A DNA stretch of 50,119 nt. Source: Streptomyces sp. HPF1205 (GTDB taxonomy: Bacteria > Actinomycetota > Actinomycetes > Streptomycetales > Streptomycetaceae). Under the pieces are notes generated by a model that ran no database searches, was not told the DNA's origin, and saw nothing but the letters and a program-made list of their open reading frames with translations. Positions 8,856-16,369 of the stretch are shown piece by piece; positions within the stretch are counted from its first letter, which is position 1, and each line of letters starts with the position of its first letter. Made by a program: the position numbers and the translations under genes. The stretch covers positions 1 to 50,119 of the forward strand of contig NZ_JAINVH010000046.1 of NCBI RefSeq assembly GCF_020400825.1. The letters run 5' to 3'.

Positions 8856-9242
8856 GCGGCCGACGGCCTGCGAAGGCTGCTCGACCACACCCTCGACGTG
8901 CTGCGGGAAGAGGTGCGCTCTCCCGGAATCACCCGCCTGTTCGCGACGACCGCCGGCGAGGCCACCGACCCCGCCCATCCGGCACACGACTACTTCCGGC
9001 GGCGGTTCGAGCTGATGCGGGTGAACAACGCCCGCGCGGTGCGGGCGTCCGTCGAGTCCGGACTCGTCAGGGCGGACGTCGATCCGGACGCGCTGGGCCG
9101 CGCCCTGGTCGCGGTGGCGGACGGAATGACGGCGCAGTGGCTCATGGACCCCTCCTTCGACGTCGTCGCGCACGTTCGCGGCCACTTCGAGACGCTGATG
9201 CGGAGCATCGTCACCGACGGCGGCGGACTGAACGCGCCCTGA
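8817..9242 (+). pseudogene. TetR-family regulator lacking its DNA-binding domain
   Basis: The product matches the C-terminal sensing domain of TetR regulators (LRRLLDHTLDVLREEVRSPG, then DYFRRRFELMRVNNARAVRAS, then GLVRADVDPDALGRALVAVADG). The ~60-residue N-terminal helix-turn-helix is missing: the homology begins near 8860, immediately where the divergent YceI remnant begins on the other strand. The ATG at 8817 lies inside YceI sequence and is accidental. The usual arrangement is a tetR gene divergent from its target, so the pair looks like a regulator and target whose shared promoter and both 5' ends were deleted. It may still be translated but could not bind DNA. Confidence 0.75.
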
Positions 9243-9405
9243 AGCGGCGAGGGCGGCCGGCCGCGACTGCGGACCGCGGCCCCGGACCGGTGGCGGCCCT
9301 GCGGCCCGGCCGCCGGCGAGCCGTAACAGTCATCCGAGGGATACCCGGGCCGGCCCGACCGGGGACAGCGTGGTGGTTGTACACCGACTGATGAGGAGAT
9401 GCGGG

Positions 9406-10269
9406 ATGACGACCCTCACCGAGAACACCGGGGCGGCCCACGCGGCCAACCTCCGCGTCGACGCGGCAGGCGAGACCTTCGCCTACCGGCGATTCGGTAC
9501 GCCCTCGGCCACGCTGCCGCCGCTGGTGATGCTGCAGCATTTCCGCGGGAACCTGGACTACTGGGATCCCGCCCTGCTCGACGTGCTCGCCGCCGATCGC
9601 GAGGTGATCACGGTCGACCTGCGCGGTGTCGGAGGGTCCACCGGTACGACGCCCGACACCGTCGGCGAGATGGCCCGCGACGCCCTGCGCTTCATGGACG
9701 CGCTGGGGCTGGACGGCGTGGATCTGCTCGGATTCTCGCTCGGCGGGCACATCGCCCAGGAGATTGCCCTCGTGCGTCCCCGGCTGCCGCGCCGGCTCGT
9801 ACTGGCCGGCACGGCGCCGCAGGGCGCACCGGATCTGCACCGCTGGTCCGACGACGTCTACGGCTACGCCTGCGGCGATGTGACCGCGCCGGAGGACTTC
9901 ATCGCGTTGTTCTTCTCCGGGTCCGAGCAGAGCAGCCGGCGCGGGTGGGAATACCTGGCACGTACTCACGCCCGCACCGAGGACCGCGACGCCGAGACCA
10001 CACTCGCCTGCCGCGACGCCCAGTACCGGGCGCTGATGACGTGGGGCATCCCGGAGTCGGCGAAGTCGGAACGCCTGTCGGCGATCAGCCAGCCCACCCT
10101 GGTGGCCAACGGGGACAACGACACCATGATGTCGACGAAGAACAGCTACCTGCTGGCCGAGAAAATCCGCGGCGCGCAGATCCGCATCTACGCCGACGCC
10201 GGCCACGGCTTCCTCGACCAGTACCCGGTCGAGTTCGGCCACCACATCCGTCAGTTCCTCGGCCGCTGA
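9406..10269 (+). CDS. Alpha/beta hydrolase
   Basis: A 287-residue alpha/beta-hydrolase-fold enzyme starting at ATG 9406, with GAGGAG at 9393-9398. The nucleophile Ser111 lies in LLGFSLGGHIAQE, the oxyanion region is QHFRGN, the acid is probably in NGDNDT, and the base is His267 in AGHGFLDQYP. The fold matches prolyl-aminopeptidase/haloperoxidase-like hydrolases (esterase or C-C hydrolase activity); the substrate is not evident. There is no signal peptide, so it is cytoplasmic. It is followed 15 bp later by a co-directional gene and likely forms an operon with it. The annotated frame could start upstream at 9370 but lacks a ribosome site there. Confidence 0.88.
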   Translation: MTTLTENTGAAHAANLRVDAAGETFAYRRFGTPSATLPPLVMLQHFRGNLDYWDPALLDVLAADREVITVDLRGVGGSTGTTPDTVGEMARDALRFMDALGLDGVDLLGFSLGGHIAQEIALVRPRLPRRLVLAGTAPQGAPDLHRWSDDVYGYACGDVTAPEDFIALFFSGSEQSSRRGWEYLARTHARTEDRDAETTLACRDAQYRALMTWGIPESAKSERLSAISQPTLVANGDNDTMMSTKNSYLLAEKIRGAQIRIYADAGHGFLDQYPVEFGHHIRQFLGR

Positions 10270-10284
10270 CCCAAGGGAAATACC

Positions 10285-11004
10285 ATGACAGACCTTCTCG
10301 AGAAGACACTGCAGGCCTACGGCGGATACGACCGCTGGAAGGAAGTGACGTCGGTCAGCGCGCACAAGCGCTTCGGCGGGGCGATCTGGGACATCAAGCA
10401 GGTCCCCGGCATCGTCGACGACGGCGAAATCACCGTGTGGATCAAGGATCAGCGAACGTCGCTGCGGCCGTTCACCGCACCCGACCTGAAGACGGCGTAC
10501 ACGCCCCGGCGGGTCGGCATCGAGACCACCGGCGGCGACGTCGTGGAAGTGCTCGCCGACCCCCGCTCCTCGTTCGCCGGCCACACCCTCGAAACGCCCT
10601 GGACGGCGCTGCAGTTGGCGTACTTCACCGGATACGCCATGTGGACCTACACCGCCGAGCCGTTCAACCTCACCTTGCCCGGTGTGCGCACGGAGGAAGG
10701 CGAGGCGTGGTCCGAGAACGGCAACCGGTGGCGGCGGCTGCACGTGACCTATCCCGACACCATCGCCACCCACAGCCCGCACCAGGTGCTCTACATCGAC
10801 GACGACGGGCTCATCCGGCGCCGCGACTACCAGGTCGACATCGCGGGCGGCTCCCCCGGCGCCCACTACGTGTCGGACTTCGACGAGATCGACGGCATCG
10901 TCGTACCACGCACCCGCATGATCTACGTCCGCGACGAAGCGAACCACCCGGTGCCCGAGCAACTCGTGGTGTCCATCGAACTGACCGACATCGAACTCGA
11001 CTGA
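10285..11004 (+). CDS. Conserved hypothetical protein, beta-rich
   Basis: A 239-residue cytoplasmic protein starting at ATG 10285, preceded by AAGGGAAA and only 15 bp after the hydrolase stop, so the two are co-transcribed. The N-terminus (LLEKTLQAYGGYDRWKEVTS) and alternating strand pattern resemble the lipocalin-like/LolA-like beta-sheet proteins found next to actinobacterial hydrolases. I do not recognise a named family with certainty. No signal peptide, cysteine motif or membrane segment is present. A binding or chaperone role for the hydrolase substrate is possible but unproven. Confidence 0.8.
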   Translation: MTDLLEKTLQAYGGYDRWKEVTSVSAHKRFGGAIWDIKQVPGIVDDGEITVWIKDQRTSLRPFTAPDLKTAYTPRRVGIETTGGDVVEVLADPRSSFAGHTLETPWTALQLAYFTGYAMWTYTAEPFNLTLPGVRTEEGEAWSENGNRWRRLHVTYPDTIATHSPHQVLYIDDDGLIRRRDYQVDIAGGSPGAHYVSDFDEIDGIVVPRTRMIYVRDEANHPVPEQLVVSIELTDIELD

Positions 11005-11025
11005 CGCGAGAAGGGATTGCGCGAC

Positions 11026-11169
11026 ATGCCCCACCTGTGTGCCGGCCACGCGTCCCTGTTCCAGCGCATCACGGACCTCGCCCACCAGGTCGACCGGCTC
11101 CTGAGCCGAGGTACTACCGTAGACCTCGGCCTTGTGTCGTCCGAAACGAGGAACGTTGACCAACGATGA
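11026..11169 (+). pseudogene. Stub of a third operon gene (short ORF)
   Basis: ATG 11026 follows AAGGGA (11011-11016), 21 bp after the preceding stop. The first ~27 codons (MPHLCAGHASLF, then an amphipathic helix ending near DRLLSRG) have G/C in nearly every third position, as in real genes here. From about 11110 that bias collapses and the frame ends at TGA 11167-11169. This looks like the 5' end of a third operon gene cut off by a rearrangement. A genuine 47-residue small protein is the alternative. It overlaps the start of the next gene. Confidence 0.4.
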
Positions 11170-11692
11170 GGACCGCGACCGACCGGTCCGGGATCTCAGC
11201 GCCTGGACCGTCGACCGGCTGGAAGCCTTCACGAGCACGCAACGAGGCCACGAACTGGAGCACATCAGAGTCGTCGCGCAATCCCACTCCTACCGATCCG
11301 ACGAGCCACGGCACGTCCGCCTGCGCTGGGCGAAGCTGTCCTTGGACGCCAACACGCGTATGCCCGGCGACACCCCGTGGAGTCGGGACCGGAAGACGCG
11401 CCAGAACTTCGCCCTCCGCACCTGGATCATCGATCATCTCGGTCCCGGCACCGATGCGGACTGGGATCCCGAAGCCCTCGCCGCCGACACGCTGGCAGCG
11501 CTCGCTCTCGACCCCGGCCAGGCCGCAGCGATGTCCGCCGGTTGGCGTGACCTCCCGACCGAGCGGATCGGCGAACTTCGCCGCCACAAGAACATGACGG
11601 CTCACCTGGACCGGCTCCTGGACTTCCTGCCGCCGGGGCCCGACAGGGACCGGCTCACCGTCTGGACTCGGGTGCGTAAGTACCTGCCCTGA
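11156..11692 (+). CDS. Hypothetical protein
   Basis: A 178-residue hydrophilic protein. I chose TTG 11156 because GAGGA (11148-11152) precedes it at a suitable distance; an upstream GTG at 11132 has none. The sequence is mixed helix/strand with Trp- and Arg-rich patches (WAKLSLDANTRMPGD, then WSRDRKTRQNFALRTWI) and a C-terminal helical part. There is no signal peptide or membrane segment. I do not recognise the family. Codon bias is weaker than in the hydrolase operon, so it may be recently acquired; it begins right after the breakpoint near 11.11 kb. A 13-bp hairpin ~100 bp downstream probably ends its transcript. Confidence 0.65.
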   Translation: MTNDEDRDRPVRDLSAWTVDRLEAFTSTQRGHELEHIRVVAQSHSYRSDEPRHVRLRWAKLSLDANTRMPGDTPWSRDRKTRQNFALRTWIIDHLGPGTDADWDPEALAADTLAALALDPGQAAAMSAGWRDLPTERIGELRRHKNMTAHLDRLLDFLPPGPDRDRLTVWTRVRKYLP

Positions 11693-11795
11693 GTCGTCCC
11701 GTCCCGACGGTGCGCCCGCAAGTCGACGACATGTCCGACGCCGACCTCATCGGCATCCGGCCGCAGCGCAGCTCCATCGGCCGGGCGTCAACTGG

Positions 11796-11838
11796 TGCCG
11801 GCGGCCCGCTCACCCTGAGGGGGCCCGGGCCGCCGGCA
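11796..11838. terminator. Strong hairpin between convergent genes
   Basis: TGCCGGCGGCCCG (11796-11808) pairs perfectly with CGGGCCGCCGGCA (11826-11838), a 13-bp stem with a 17-base loop. It sits between the plus-strand gene ending at 11692 and the minus-strand SSI gene ending at 11965 and should act in both directions. Confidence 0.65.
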
Positions 11839-11934
11839 GTACCTTGGGAGCGGCCATGACCGGACTGCTGCCCGGGACACCGCCACGCGGAGGCGCCGTG
11901 GCTGATCAGGCCCGGCCCGGGTCCGGGAGCGGTA

Positions 11935-11954
11935 TCGGTATCGGTATCGGAAGG
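11935..11954. repeat. Short GGTATC tandem repeat
   Basis: Three tandem copies of the hexamer GGTATC lie just downstream of the SSI stop codon. No function is evident; it is a slippage-prone microsatellite. Confidence 0.6.
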
Positions 11955-11964
11955 GTTCGGAAAT

Positions 11965-12414
11965 TCAGAAACGGAAGACCCAGTTGCTCTCGACGGCGGC
12001 CTCGCAGTTGTTGCTGAAGACCTTGCTGAAGTACACCGCCCGCAGTTGCCAGTAGCCGGTGACGGTGACGGTGACCGGGTTGTACTCCGCCGTGCACCCG
12101 ACGCCGGGGACGCTCGGCAGCAGCGCGAACTGGCCGTACACCGAGGTGAGCGCGGCGCAGGCGTCACCGGGCGTCGGGTGAGTGCCTCCGGCGGGGTCGC
12201 ACTGCAGGGTCACTTGCTTGCTGACGGCGCCCGACTTGGTCATCGTGAGGTTTGACAGCGCCGAGGCGGTGGCCGGGGCCGATGACGCCGACGAGGGGGC
12301 GGACGAGGAAGCGGACGACGGGGCGGACGCGGCCGAGGCCGGGACGACGGAGGCGGCCGCCGCGGCGAGCACGGCGGCCGTCGTCGCGAGCGAGTTGCGC
12401 AGCTTCTTGTCCAC
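11965..12414 (-). CDS. SSI-family serine protease inhibitor
   Basis: A 149-residue secreted Streptomyces subtilisin inhibitor homologue. GTG 12414 follows a near-perfect GGGAGGA ribosome site. Residues 1-28 are a signal peptide, followed by a Ser/Ala/Pro-rich spacer (~29-52), longer than in classic SSI. Cys72-Cys86 and Cys107-Cys137 match the two SSI disulfides. The reactive loop reads Cys107-Thr-Ala-Glu-Tyr-Asn-Pro, placing Ala109 at P1 and Glu110 at P1'. Many SSI-like proteins have Met, Lys or Arg at P1, so this one should prefer subtilisin- or elastase-like enzymes over trypsin-like ones. It would act outside the cell on endogenous or competitor proteases. It stands alone on this strand. 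Confidence 0.92.
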   Translation of the reverse strand: MDKKLRNSLATTAAVLAAAAASVVPASAASAPSSASSSAPSSASSAPATASALSNLTMTKSGAVSKQVTLQCDPAGGTHPTPGDACAALTSVYGQFALLPSVPGVGCTAEYNPVTVTVTGYWQLRAVYFSKVFSNNCEAAVESNWVFRF

Positions 12415-12609
12415 GTTTCCTCCCGGTGCCTTGTGGGGGTCGCCCCCAGTGAACACCGCGGTGGCGCGCGGGAGAACGGCCCGAACGAGCCATCCGGCGT
12501 ACGGGCCGGCCCGTACGCCGTGCCGGCGAACTCACACACCCGGAGCCGGGGTCTGCGGCGCCCTGCCCACGGTGTGCCGCAGACCCCACACGTCGGGCCA
12601 CGTATCGGG

Positions 12610-13296
12610 CTACTTGTACCAAATGGCGACGCCGCCGTGATGTGAACACGTGCCCCGGTGGTGCTGGCTGTACGACAGGGTGCCGTCGTTGCACCGGGCG
12701 GTGGCCCCTCCCCCGGGCGCCACCGGCGCTTCGGTGTGATGAGAGGTGGAACCGGTGGGCAGGGACGAGCCGCCCGATCCGCCGCTGCCCGAGGTGCCGC
12801 TGTGGGTGGTTGCGGTATGGCGGACGATCGGTTTGCGCGTCGGCGGGTGGGTGGTCGGTGCGGGGGTGCTCGGTGCGGGGGTGGCCGTCGCGGTAGGAGA
12901 CGGCGACGACGTCACGTCGTCCGGGCAGGACTCGTCGAGCTTGACGGCACCCAGATCGATCTTCACGTCACTGGTCGCGGTGGTCCCGGCCGCGGGGGCC
13001 TGGGTGCACACCTTCCAGTTGCGGTCGATGATCTGCATACGGCCCGCGCCGGAGGAGTCGTGCGAGGTGAGGTTGCGGAAACCGGCGGCCTGCGCCATGT
13101 CCTGAGCGGTTTGCAGACCGAGGCCGGTGAGCGCGGGCACTGGCGCCTGCGCGGCCGCAGCGGTGGTGCCACTTGCGGCGGCGGCCGGCGATGACGTGCC
13201 GCCGGCGTGGGCCGTGGTGTTCGGGTCACACCCGGTGAGCGCCACTCCCGCGGCGAGTAAAGCGGCGAACGTGACGACGGCGGCGTGAAAACGCAT
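12610..13296 (-). CDS. Lipoprotein with PASTA-like and DUF3761 domains
   Basis: A 228-residue lipoprotein. Two ATGs occur (13302 and 13296); I chose the second because the GGGGGG ribosome site abuts the first. A signal peptide ends in VALTGC, the lipobox. Residues ~55-120 resemble a PASTA-type fold (VPALTGLGLQTAQDMAQAAGF, later VCTQAPAAGTT), the beta-lactam/muropeptide-binding unit of cell-wall proteins. A Thr/Pro spacer follows, and the last ~32 residues (ARCNDGTLSYSQHHRGTCSHHGGV) match the DUF3761 module with its two cysteines and histidines. It is probably a cell-wall-associated sensor or binding protein. The next gene upstream on this strand ends 139 bp away. Confidence 0.85.
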   Translation of the reverse strand: MRFHAAVVTFAALLAAGVALTGCDPNTTAHAGGTSSPAAAASGTTAAAAQAPVPALTGLGLQTAQDMAQAAGFRNLTSHDSSGAGRMQIIDRNWKVCTQAPAAGTTATSDVKIDLGAVKLDESCPDDVTSSPSPTATATPAPSTPAPTTHPPTRKPIVRHTATTHSGTSGSGGSGGSSLPTGSTSHHTEAPVAPGGGATARCNDGTLSYSQHHRGTCSHHGGVAIWYK

Positions 13297-13435
13297 GATC
13301 ATCCCCCCTGTGTGCTTTACGGGAGGATGAGCCTGTCAGTACCGCTGCCGTGACATGGGCGACGTGACGGTTTTGTGATGTAATGACTGGCTGGTAGGCA
13401 GAAGGACCAGGGTGAGCCGTCACCTTCCCGTCGTG

Positions 13436-13927
13436 TCAGGCGCTGCTGTCCCACCGCTCGATCAGGCGGAACGCCTCCAGCGGGTAGGGGGTTTCCCGGC
13501 TCTCCTCCTGGAGCGCGCGGAAGAAGTCCCACGTCACGGCGGCGACGCGCGCATAGCGGGTGGTGATCGCCGCGGCCGCTTCCGTGATCCCCGTGGGCCG
13601 CTCGCCCTCGGCGCACGCGCGCACCAGCGCGAGCCGCTCGTCCCACCCGTACCCGTACAGGGCGGTGATGAGCCAGTACACCAAGTACGAGGCCGTGTAG
13701 CGGAGGTCGTGCCCCCGGTGCCGGTCGTGGAAGGCGGCCTCGTCCTGGGACAGCTCGAAGCGGGAAGAGAACGCGAGGCCGTAGTCCGCGAAGTAGGTCC
13801 ACGATGGTGCGCCATCGAGGTGAGGGGGCGGCGGCCAAGGCGGACCCTGGCGGATGCCCCGCGTCTGTCCGCCGGACGCCCAGGTCAGCAGCCCGTCCGG
13901 TGGTGCGTCAAGTGCGCGGCACTTCCC
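13436..13927 (-). CDS. Hypothetical protein with no visible start codon
   Basis: The frame ending at TGA 13436-13438 encodes a globular, aromatic-rich protein (YFADYGLAFSSRFELSQDEA, then RYTASYLVYWLITALYGYGW). G/C-rich third positions continue upstream to about 13927, yet the only usual start codons are TTG 13684 and GTG 13681, deep inside the coding part. Beyond 13927 the frame runs into a 12-bp tandem repeat and non-protein-like sequence. Either the gene has lost its 5' end, or a frameshift near the repeat hides the start, or a rare start is used. I do not recognise the family. The upper boundary is my estimate from codon bias. Confidence 0.45.
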   Translation of the reverse strand, partial: GKCRALDAPPDGLLTWASGGQTRGIRQGPPWPPPPHLDGAPSWTYFADYGLAFSSRFELSQDEAAFHDRHRGHDLRYTASYLVYWLITALYGYGWDERLALVRACAEGERPTGITEAAAAITTRYARVAAVTWDFFRALQEESRETPYPLEAFRLIERWDSSA

Positions 13928-13931
13928 GACC

Positions 13932-13971
13932 CGGACGCGGGCGCGGACGCGGGCGCGGACGCGGGCGCGGA
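13932..13971. repeat. 12-bp tandem repeat
   Basis: The unit GGACGCGGGCGC is repeated a little over three times. It lies at the apparent 5' boundary of the minus-strand gene with no start codon and may be the site of its disruption. Confidence 0.8.
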
Positions 13972-14176
13972 CGTCAGGGCGTATGCGTCGCGAGCGCTGT
14001 GACGCGTCCTGGCCGCGCGGTCGGTCCTCCCGCCGTGCCGTCCCCCGGCGATCGCCTCGGCCTCCAGCGGCCCGTCACCCCCGTGAGGCCGCGAGCTGCG
14101 GCGCCGGCACGTAGCGCGTAGTCCGCTCCCGTACGGGTCTCGGTCGGCGTAGATGCCAACCATTTCAGCGCCTGCT

Positions 14177-14188
14177 TCGAAACATTCG
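14177..14188 (+). promoter_or_regulatory. Distal copy of a xylanase-type inverted repeat
   Basis: TCGAAACATTCG contains CGAA-N3-TTCG, an imperfect match to the CGAAA-N-TTTCG repeats described upstream of Streptomyces xylanase genes. The same 12 bases occur in reverse orientation 465 bp downstream, next to the xylanase start. Confidence 0.35.
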
Positions 14189-14641
14189 ACCGTCCTCGCG
14201 GGGTCCGCGCCGACAGGTCTCGCCTCACTGCCCGCCACCTGAGTCCGCGTCCGGCCGCTGTGCCCGGCCCCTCGGCGCGGCGCGGATCGGGATCCGTCAC
14301 CGGGCGCGTGATCCTGTCGGCCCAAGCCCTCACGCCGGTCCCGGGTACGGTCGGAGCGACCAGGTAACGATGAATTCCCTGGTGAACGAGCCGGGGTTCA
14401 GCTCATGCGCCCCGGGCGGGGGTCAAGGACCGCGAAGGCCGGCCGGCCGCGAGGACCGGCGGCGAAGGGCATGGCCGCCCGGCGGGTGAGCGCGGGCCAC
14501 CTCGGCGCTCCACCGGGTCAGGTGCGACGTCGAGCCGACGGTGCGTCACCCGATTTCCCAAAGTCTCCGACGAGCGTCTTGACGACCCCTATCGGCGGGC
14601 CTAATGTCGCGCCCGCCCTCCGAAACAACAGGAGTTGATCC

Positions 14642-14653
14642 CGAATGTTTCGA
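14642..14653 (-). promoter_or_regulatory. Proximal xylanase-type inverted repeat
   Basis: CGAATGTTTCGA on the plus strand differs at one position from the symmetrical CGAAA-N-TTTCG element reported as a negative control site of Streptomyces xylanase genes. It lies 41 bases before the xylanase start codon, a suitable place for a repressor. It is the reverse complement of the copy at 14177. Confidence 0.45.
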
Positions 14654-14693
14654 CCAGGAGGGTCATCCTCCCACGACGAAGGGGTTCACATCG

Positions 14694-16262
14694 ATGGACG
14701 CGCACATCGGCGCAGGCCGGCCCAGACGTCCCTCCCCCAAGCGCGCACGCGCGCGTGCACTCACCGCCTCGTTCACCGTGCTGGCGATCGCCGCGGTCGC
14801 CGCCCTCGCGGGCGCCCTGGCGACGGCCGGCTCGGCGTCGGCCGCCACGACGCTGCGGTCGCTGGCCGAGGCCCAGGGCCGCTACTTCGGCGTCGCGGTC
14901 GGCCAGGGCGACCTGAACAATTCGGCGGCGACCGGTGTCGCCGGGACCCAGTTCGACATGCTGACCCCCGAGAACGAGATGAAGTGGGACACGGTCGAGC
15001 CGTCCAACGGGAACTACAACTTCGGTCCGGGTGACACGCTCGTCAACTTCGCCACCTCGCACAACATGCGCATGCGCGGCCACAACCTGGTCTGGCACTC
15101 CCAGTTGCCCGGCTGGGTGACCAGCCTGCCGCAGAGCCAGGTGAAGTCCGCGATGGAAAGCCACATCACCACCGAGGTGAACCACTACGCGGGCAAGATC
15201 TACGCCTGGGACGTGGTCAACGAGCCGTTCAACGACGACGGCAGCTTCCGCCAGGACGTGTTCTACAACGCCTTCGGCGGCGGGGCGGCCTACATCGCGG
15301 ACGCGCTGCGCACGGCGCACGCCGCCGACCCCAACGCCAAGCTCTACATCAACGACTACAACATCGAGGGCATCGGCTCGAAGAGCAACGCCATGTACAG
15401 CCTCGCGCAGACGCTGCTGGCGCAGGGCGCACCGCTGAGCGGGATCGGCTTCGAGAGCCACTTCATCGTCGGCCAGATCCCCTCCAGCCTGCAGGCCAAC
15501 ATGCAGCGTTTCGCCGACCTGGGTCTGGACGTCGCGATCACCGAGCTCGACGACCGCATGTCGACGCCCGCCAGCAGCGCCAACCTCCAGCAGCAGGGCA
15601 CCGACGACTCCAACGTGGTCAAGGCGTGCCTGGCCGTCTCGCGCTGCCCGGGCATCACGCAGTGGAACATCAGTGACGCGGACTCCTGGGTGCCCGGCAC
15701 CTTCCCCGGCCAGGGCGCTGCCACGATGTACGACAGCAACTACCAGCCCAAGCCGGCGTACAACGCGGTCGTCACGACCCTGAGCAACGCCACCCCGCCG
15801 ACCTCGACGCCTCCGACGTCCACTCCACCGACGTCCACTCCGCCCACCTCGCCCCCGCCGGGTTCGCCGTCGGTGATCAGCCTGCGCGCCCACGCCAACA
15901 ACGACTACGTGACCGCCGACAACGCCGGCTCCTCGCCGCTGATCGCCAACCGCACCGCCATCGGCCCCTGGGAGGAGTTCGACCTCATCAACAACGCCGA
16001 CGGCAGCGTCAGCCTGCGCGCCCACGCCAACAACGACTACGTGACCGCCGACAACGCCGGCTCCTCGCCGCTGATCGCCAACCGCACCGCCATCGGCCCC
16101 TGGGAGGAGTTCGACCTCGTCAACAACGCCGACGGCAGCGTCAGCCTGCGGTCCCACGCCAACAACGACTACGTGACGGCCGAGAACGCCGGCTCCTCGG
16201 CCCTGATCGCCAACCGCACCGCCATCGGCCCCTGGGAGGAGTTCGACCTCATCAAGGACTGA
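14694..16262 (+). CDS. Secreted GH10 endo-beta-1,4-xylanase with triplicated C-terminal module
   Basis: A 522-residue secreted enzyme. Residues 1-45 are a long Arg-rich signal peptide. Residues ~50-355 are a GH10 catalytic barrel: FDMLTPENEMKWD, RGHNLVWHSQLPGW, acid/base Glu177 in WDVVNEPF and nucleophile Glu284 in ITELDDR. A Pro/Thr linker with repeated TPPTS units follows. The C-terminus has three consecutive 44-residue repeats (SLRAHANNDYVTADNAGSS, then ANRTAIGPWEEFDL) resembling the fascin-like beta-trefoil modules seen on Streptomyces glycosidases; three repeats would complete one trefoil. It cuts xylan outside the cell, the third module probably binding a polysaccharide. The ATG is preceded by AAGGGG. 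Confidence 0.93.
   Translation: MDAHIGAGRPRRPSPKRARARALTASFTVLAIAAVAALAGALATAGSASAATTLRSLAEAQGRYFGVAVGQGDLNNSAATGVAGTQFDMLTPENEMKWDTVEPSNGNYNFGPGDTLVNFATSHNMRMRGHNLVWHSQLPGWVTSLPQSQVKSAMESHITTEVNHYAGKIYAWDVVNEPFNDDGSFRQDVFYNAFGGGAAYIADALRTAHAADPNAKLYINDYNIEGIGSKSNAMYSLAQTLLAQGAPLSGIGFESHFIVGQIPSSLQANMQRFADLGLDVAITELDDRMSTPASSANLQQQGTDDSNVVKACLAVSRCPGITQWNISDADSWVPGTFPGQGAATMYDSNYQPKPAYNAVVTTLSNATPPTSTPPTSTPPTSTPPTSPPPGSPSVISLRAHANNDYVTADNAGSSPLIANRTAIGPWEEFDLINNADGSVSLRAHANNDYVTADNAGSSPLIANRTAIGPWEEFDLVNNADGSVSLRSHANNDYVTAENAGSSALIANRTAIGPWEEFDLIKD
15876..16259 (+). repeat. Three 132-bp in-frame repeats in the xylanase gene
   Basis: The period is exactly 132 bp: matching CTGCG blocks start at 15882, 16014 and 16146. 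Repeats 1 and 2 are almost identical in DNA and repeat 3 differs by a few bases, which indicates recent duplication or gene conversion within the module. Confidence 0.92.
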
Positions 16263-16278
16263 CCCGCCCGAAACGCGC

Positions 16279-16310
16279 GGCCCCGCCCCCGTGGGGATCG
16301 GGGCGGGGCC
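16279..16310. terminator. Bidirectional hairpin after the xylanase gene
   Basis: GGCCCCGCCCC (16279-16289) and GGGGCGGGGCC (16300-16310) form a perfect 11-bp stem with a 10-base loop, 17 bp after the xylanase stop and ~60 bp beyond the end of the convergent reductase gene. Confidence 0.7.
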
Positions 16311-16369
16311 GGACGCGAGGGACGGGTCGGCCGCCTACGAAGGAGTCCCGCCCCACGCGGGAAGGCGGG

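Larger units (their letters stand above)
13972..14693. other. Intergenic region upstream of the xylanase gene
   Basis: About 720 bp with open frames on both strands but none with a credible ribosome site, homology or consistent codon bias. It contains two copies of TCGAAACATTCG in opposite orientation (at 14177-14188 and, inverted, 14642-14653) and the AAGGGG ribosome site of the xylanase at 14679-14684. I see nothing else definable. Confidence 0.5.

Noticed and set aside
13974..14333. Minus-strand 119-codon frame before the xylanase
   Set aside because: Biased towards Arg/Ala/Pro without G/C third-position pattern or ribosome site.
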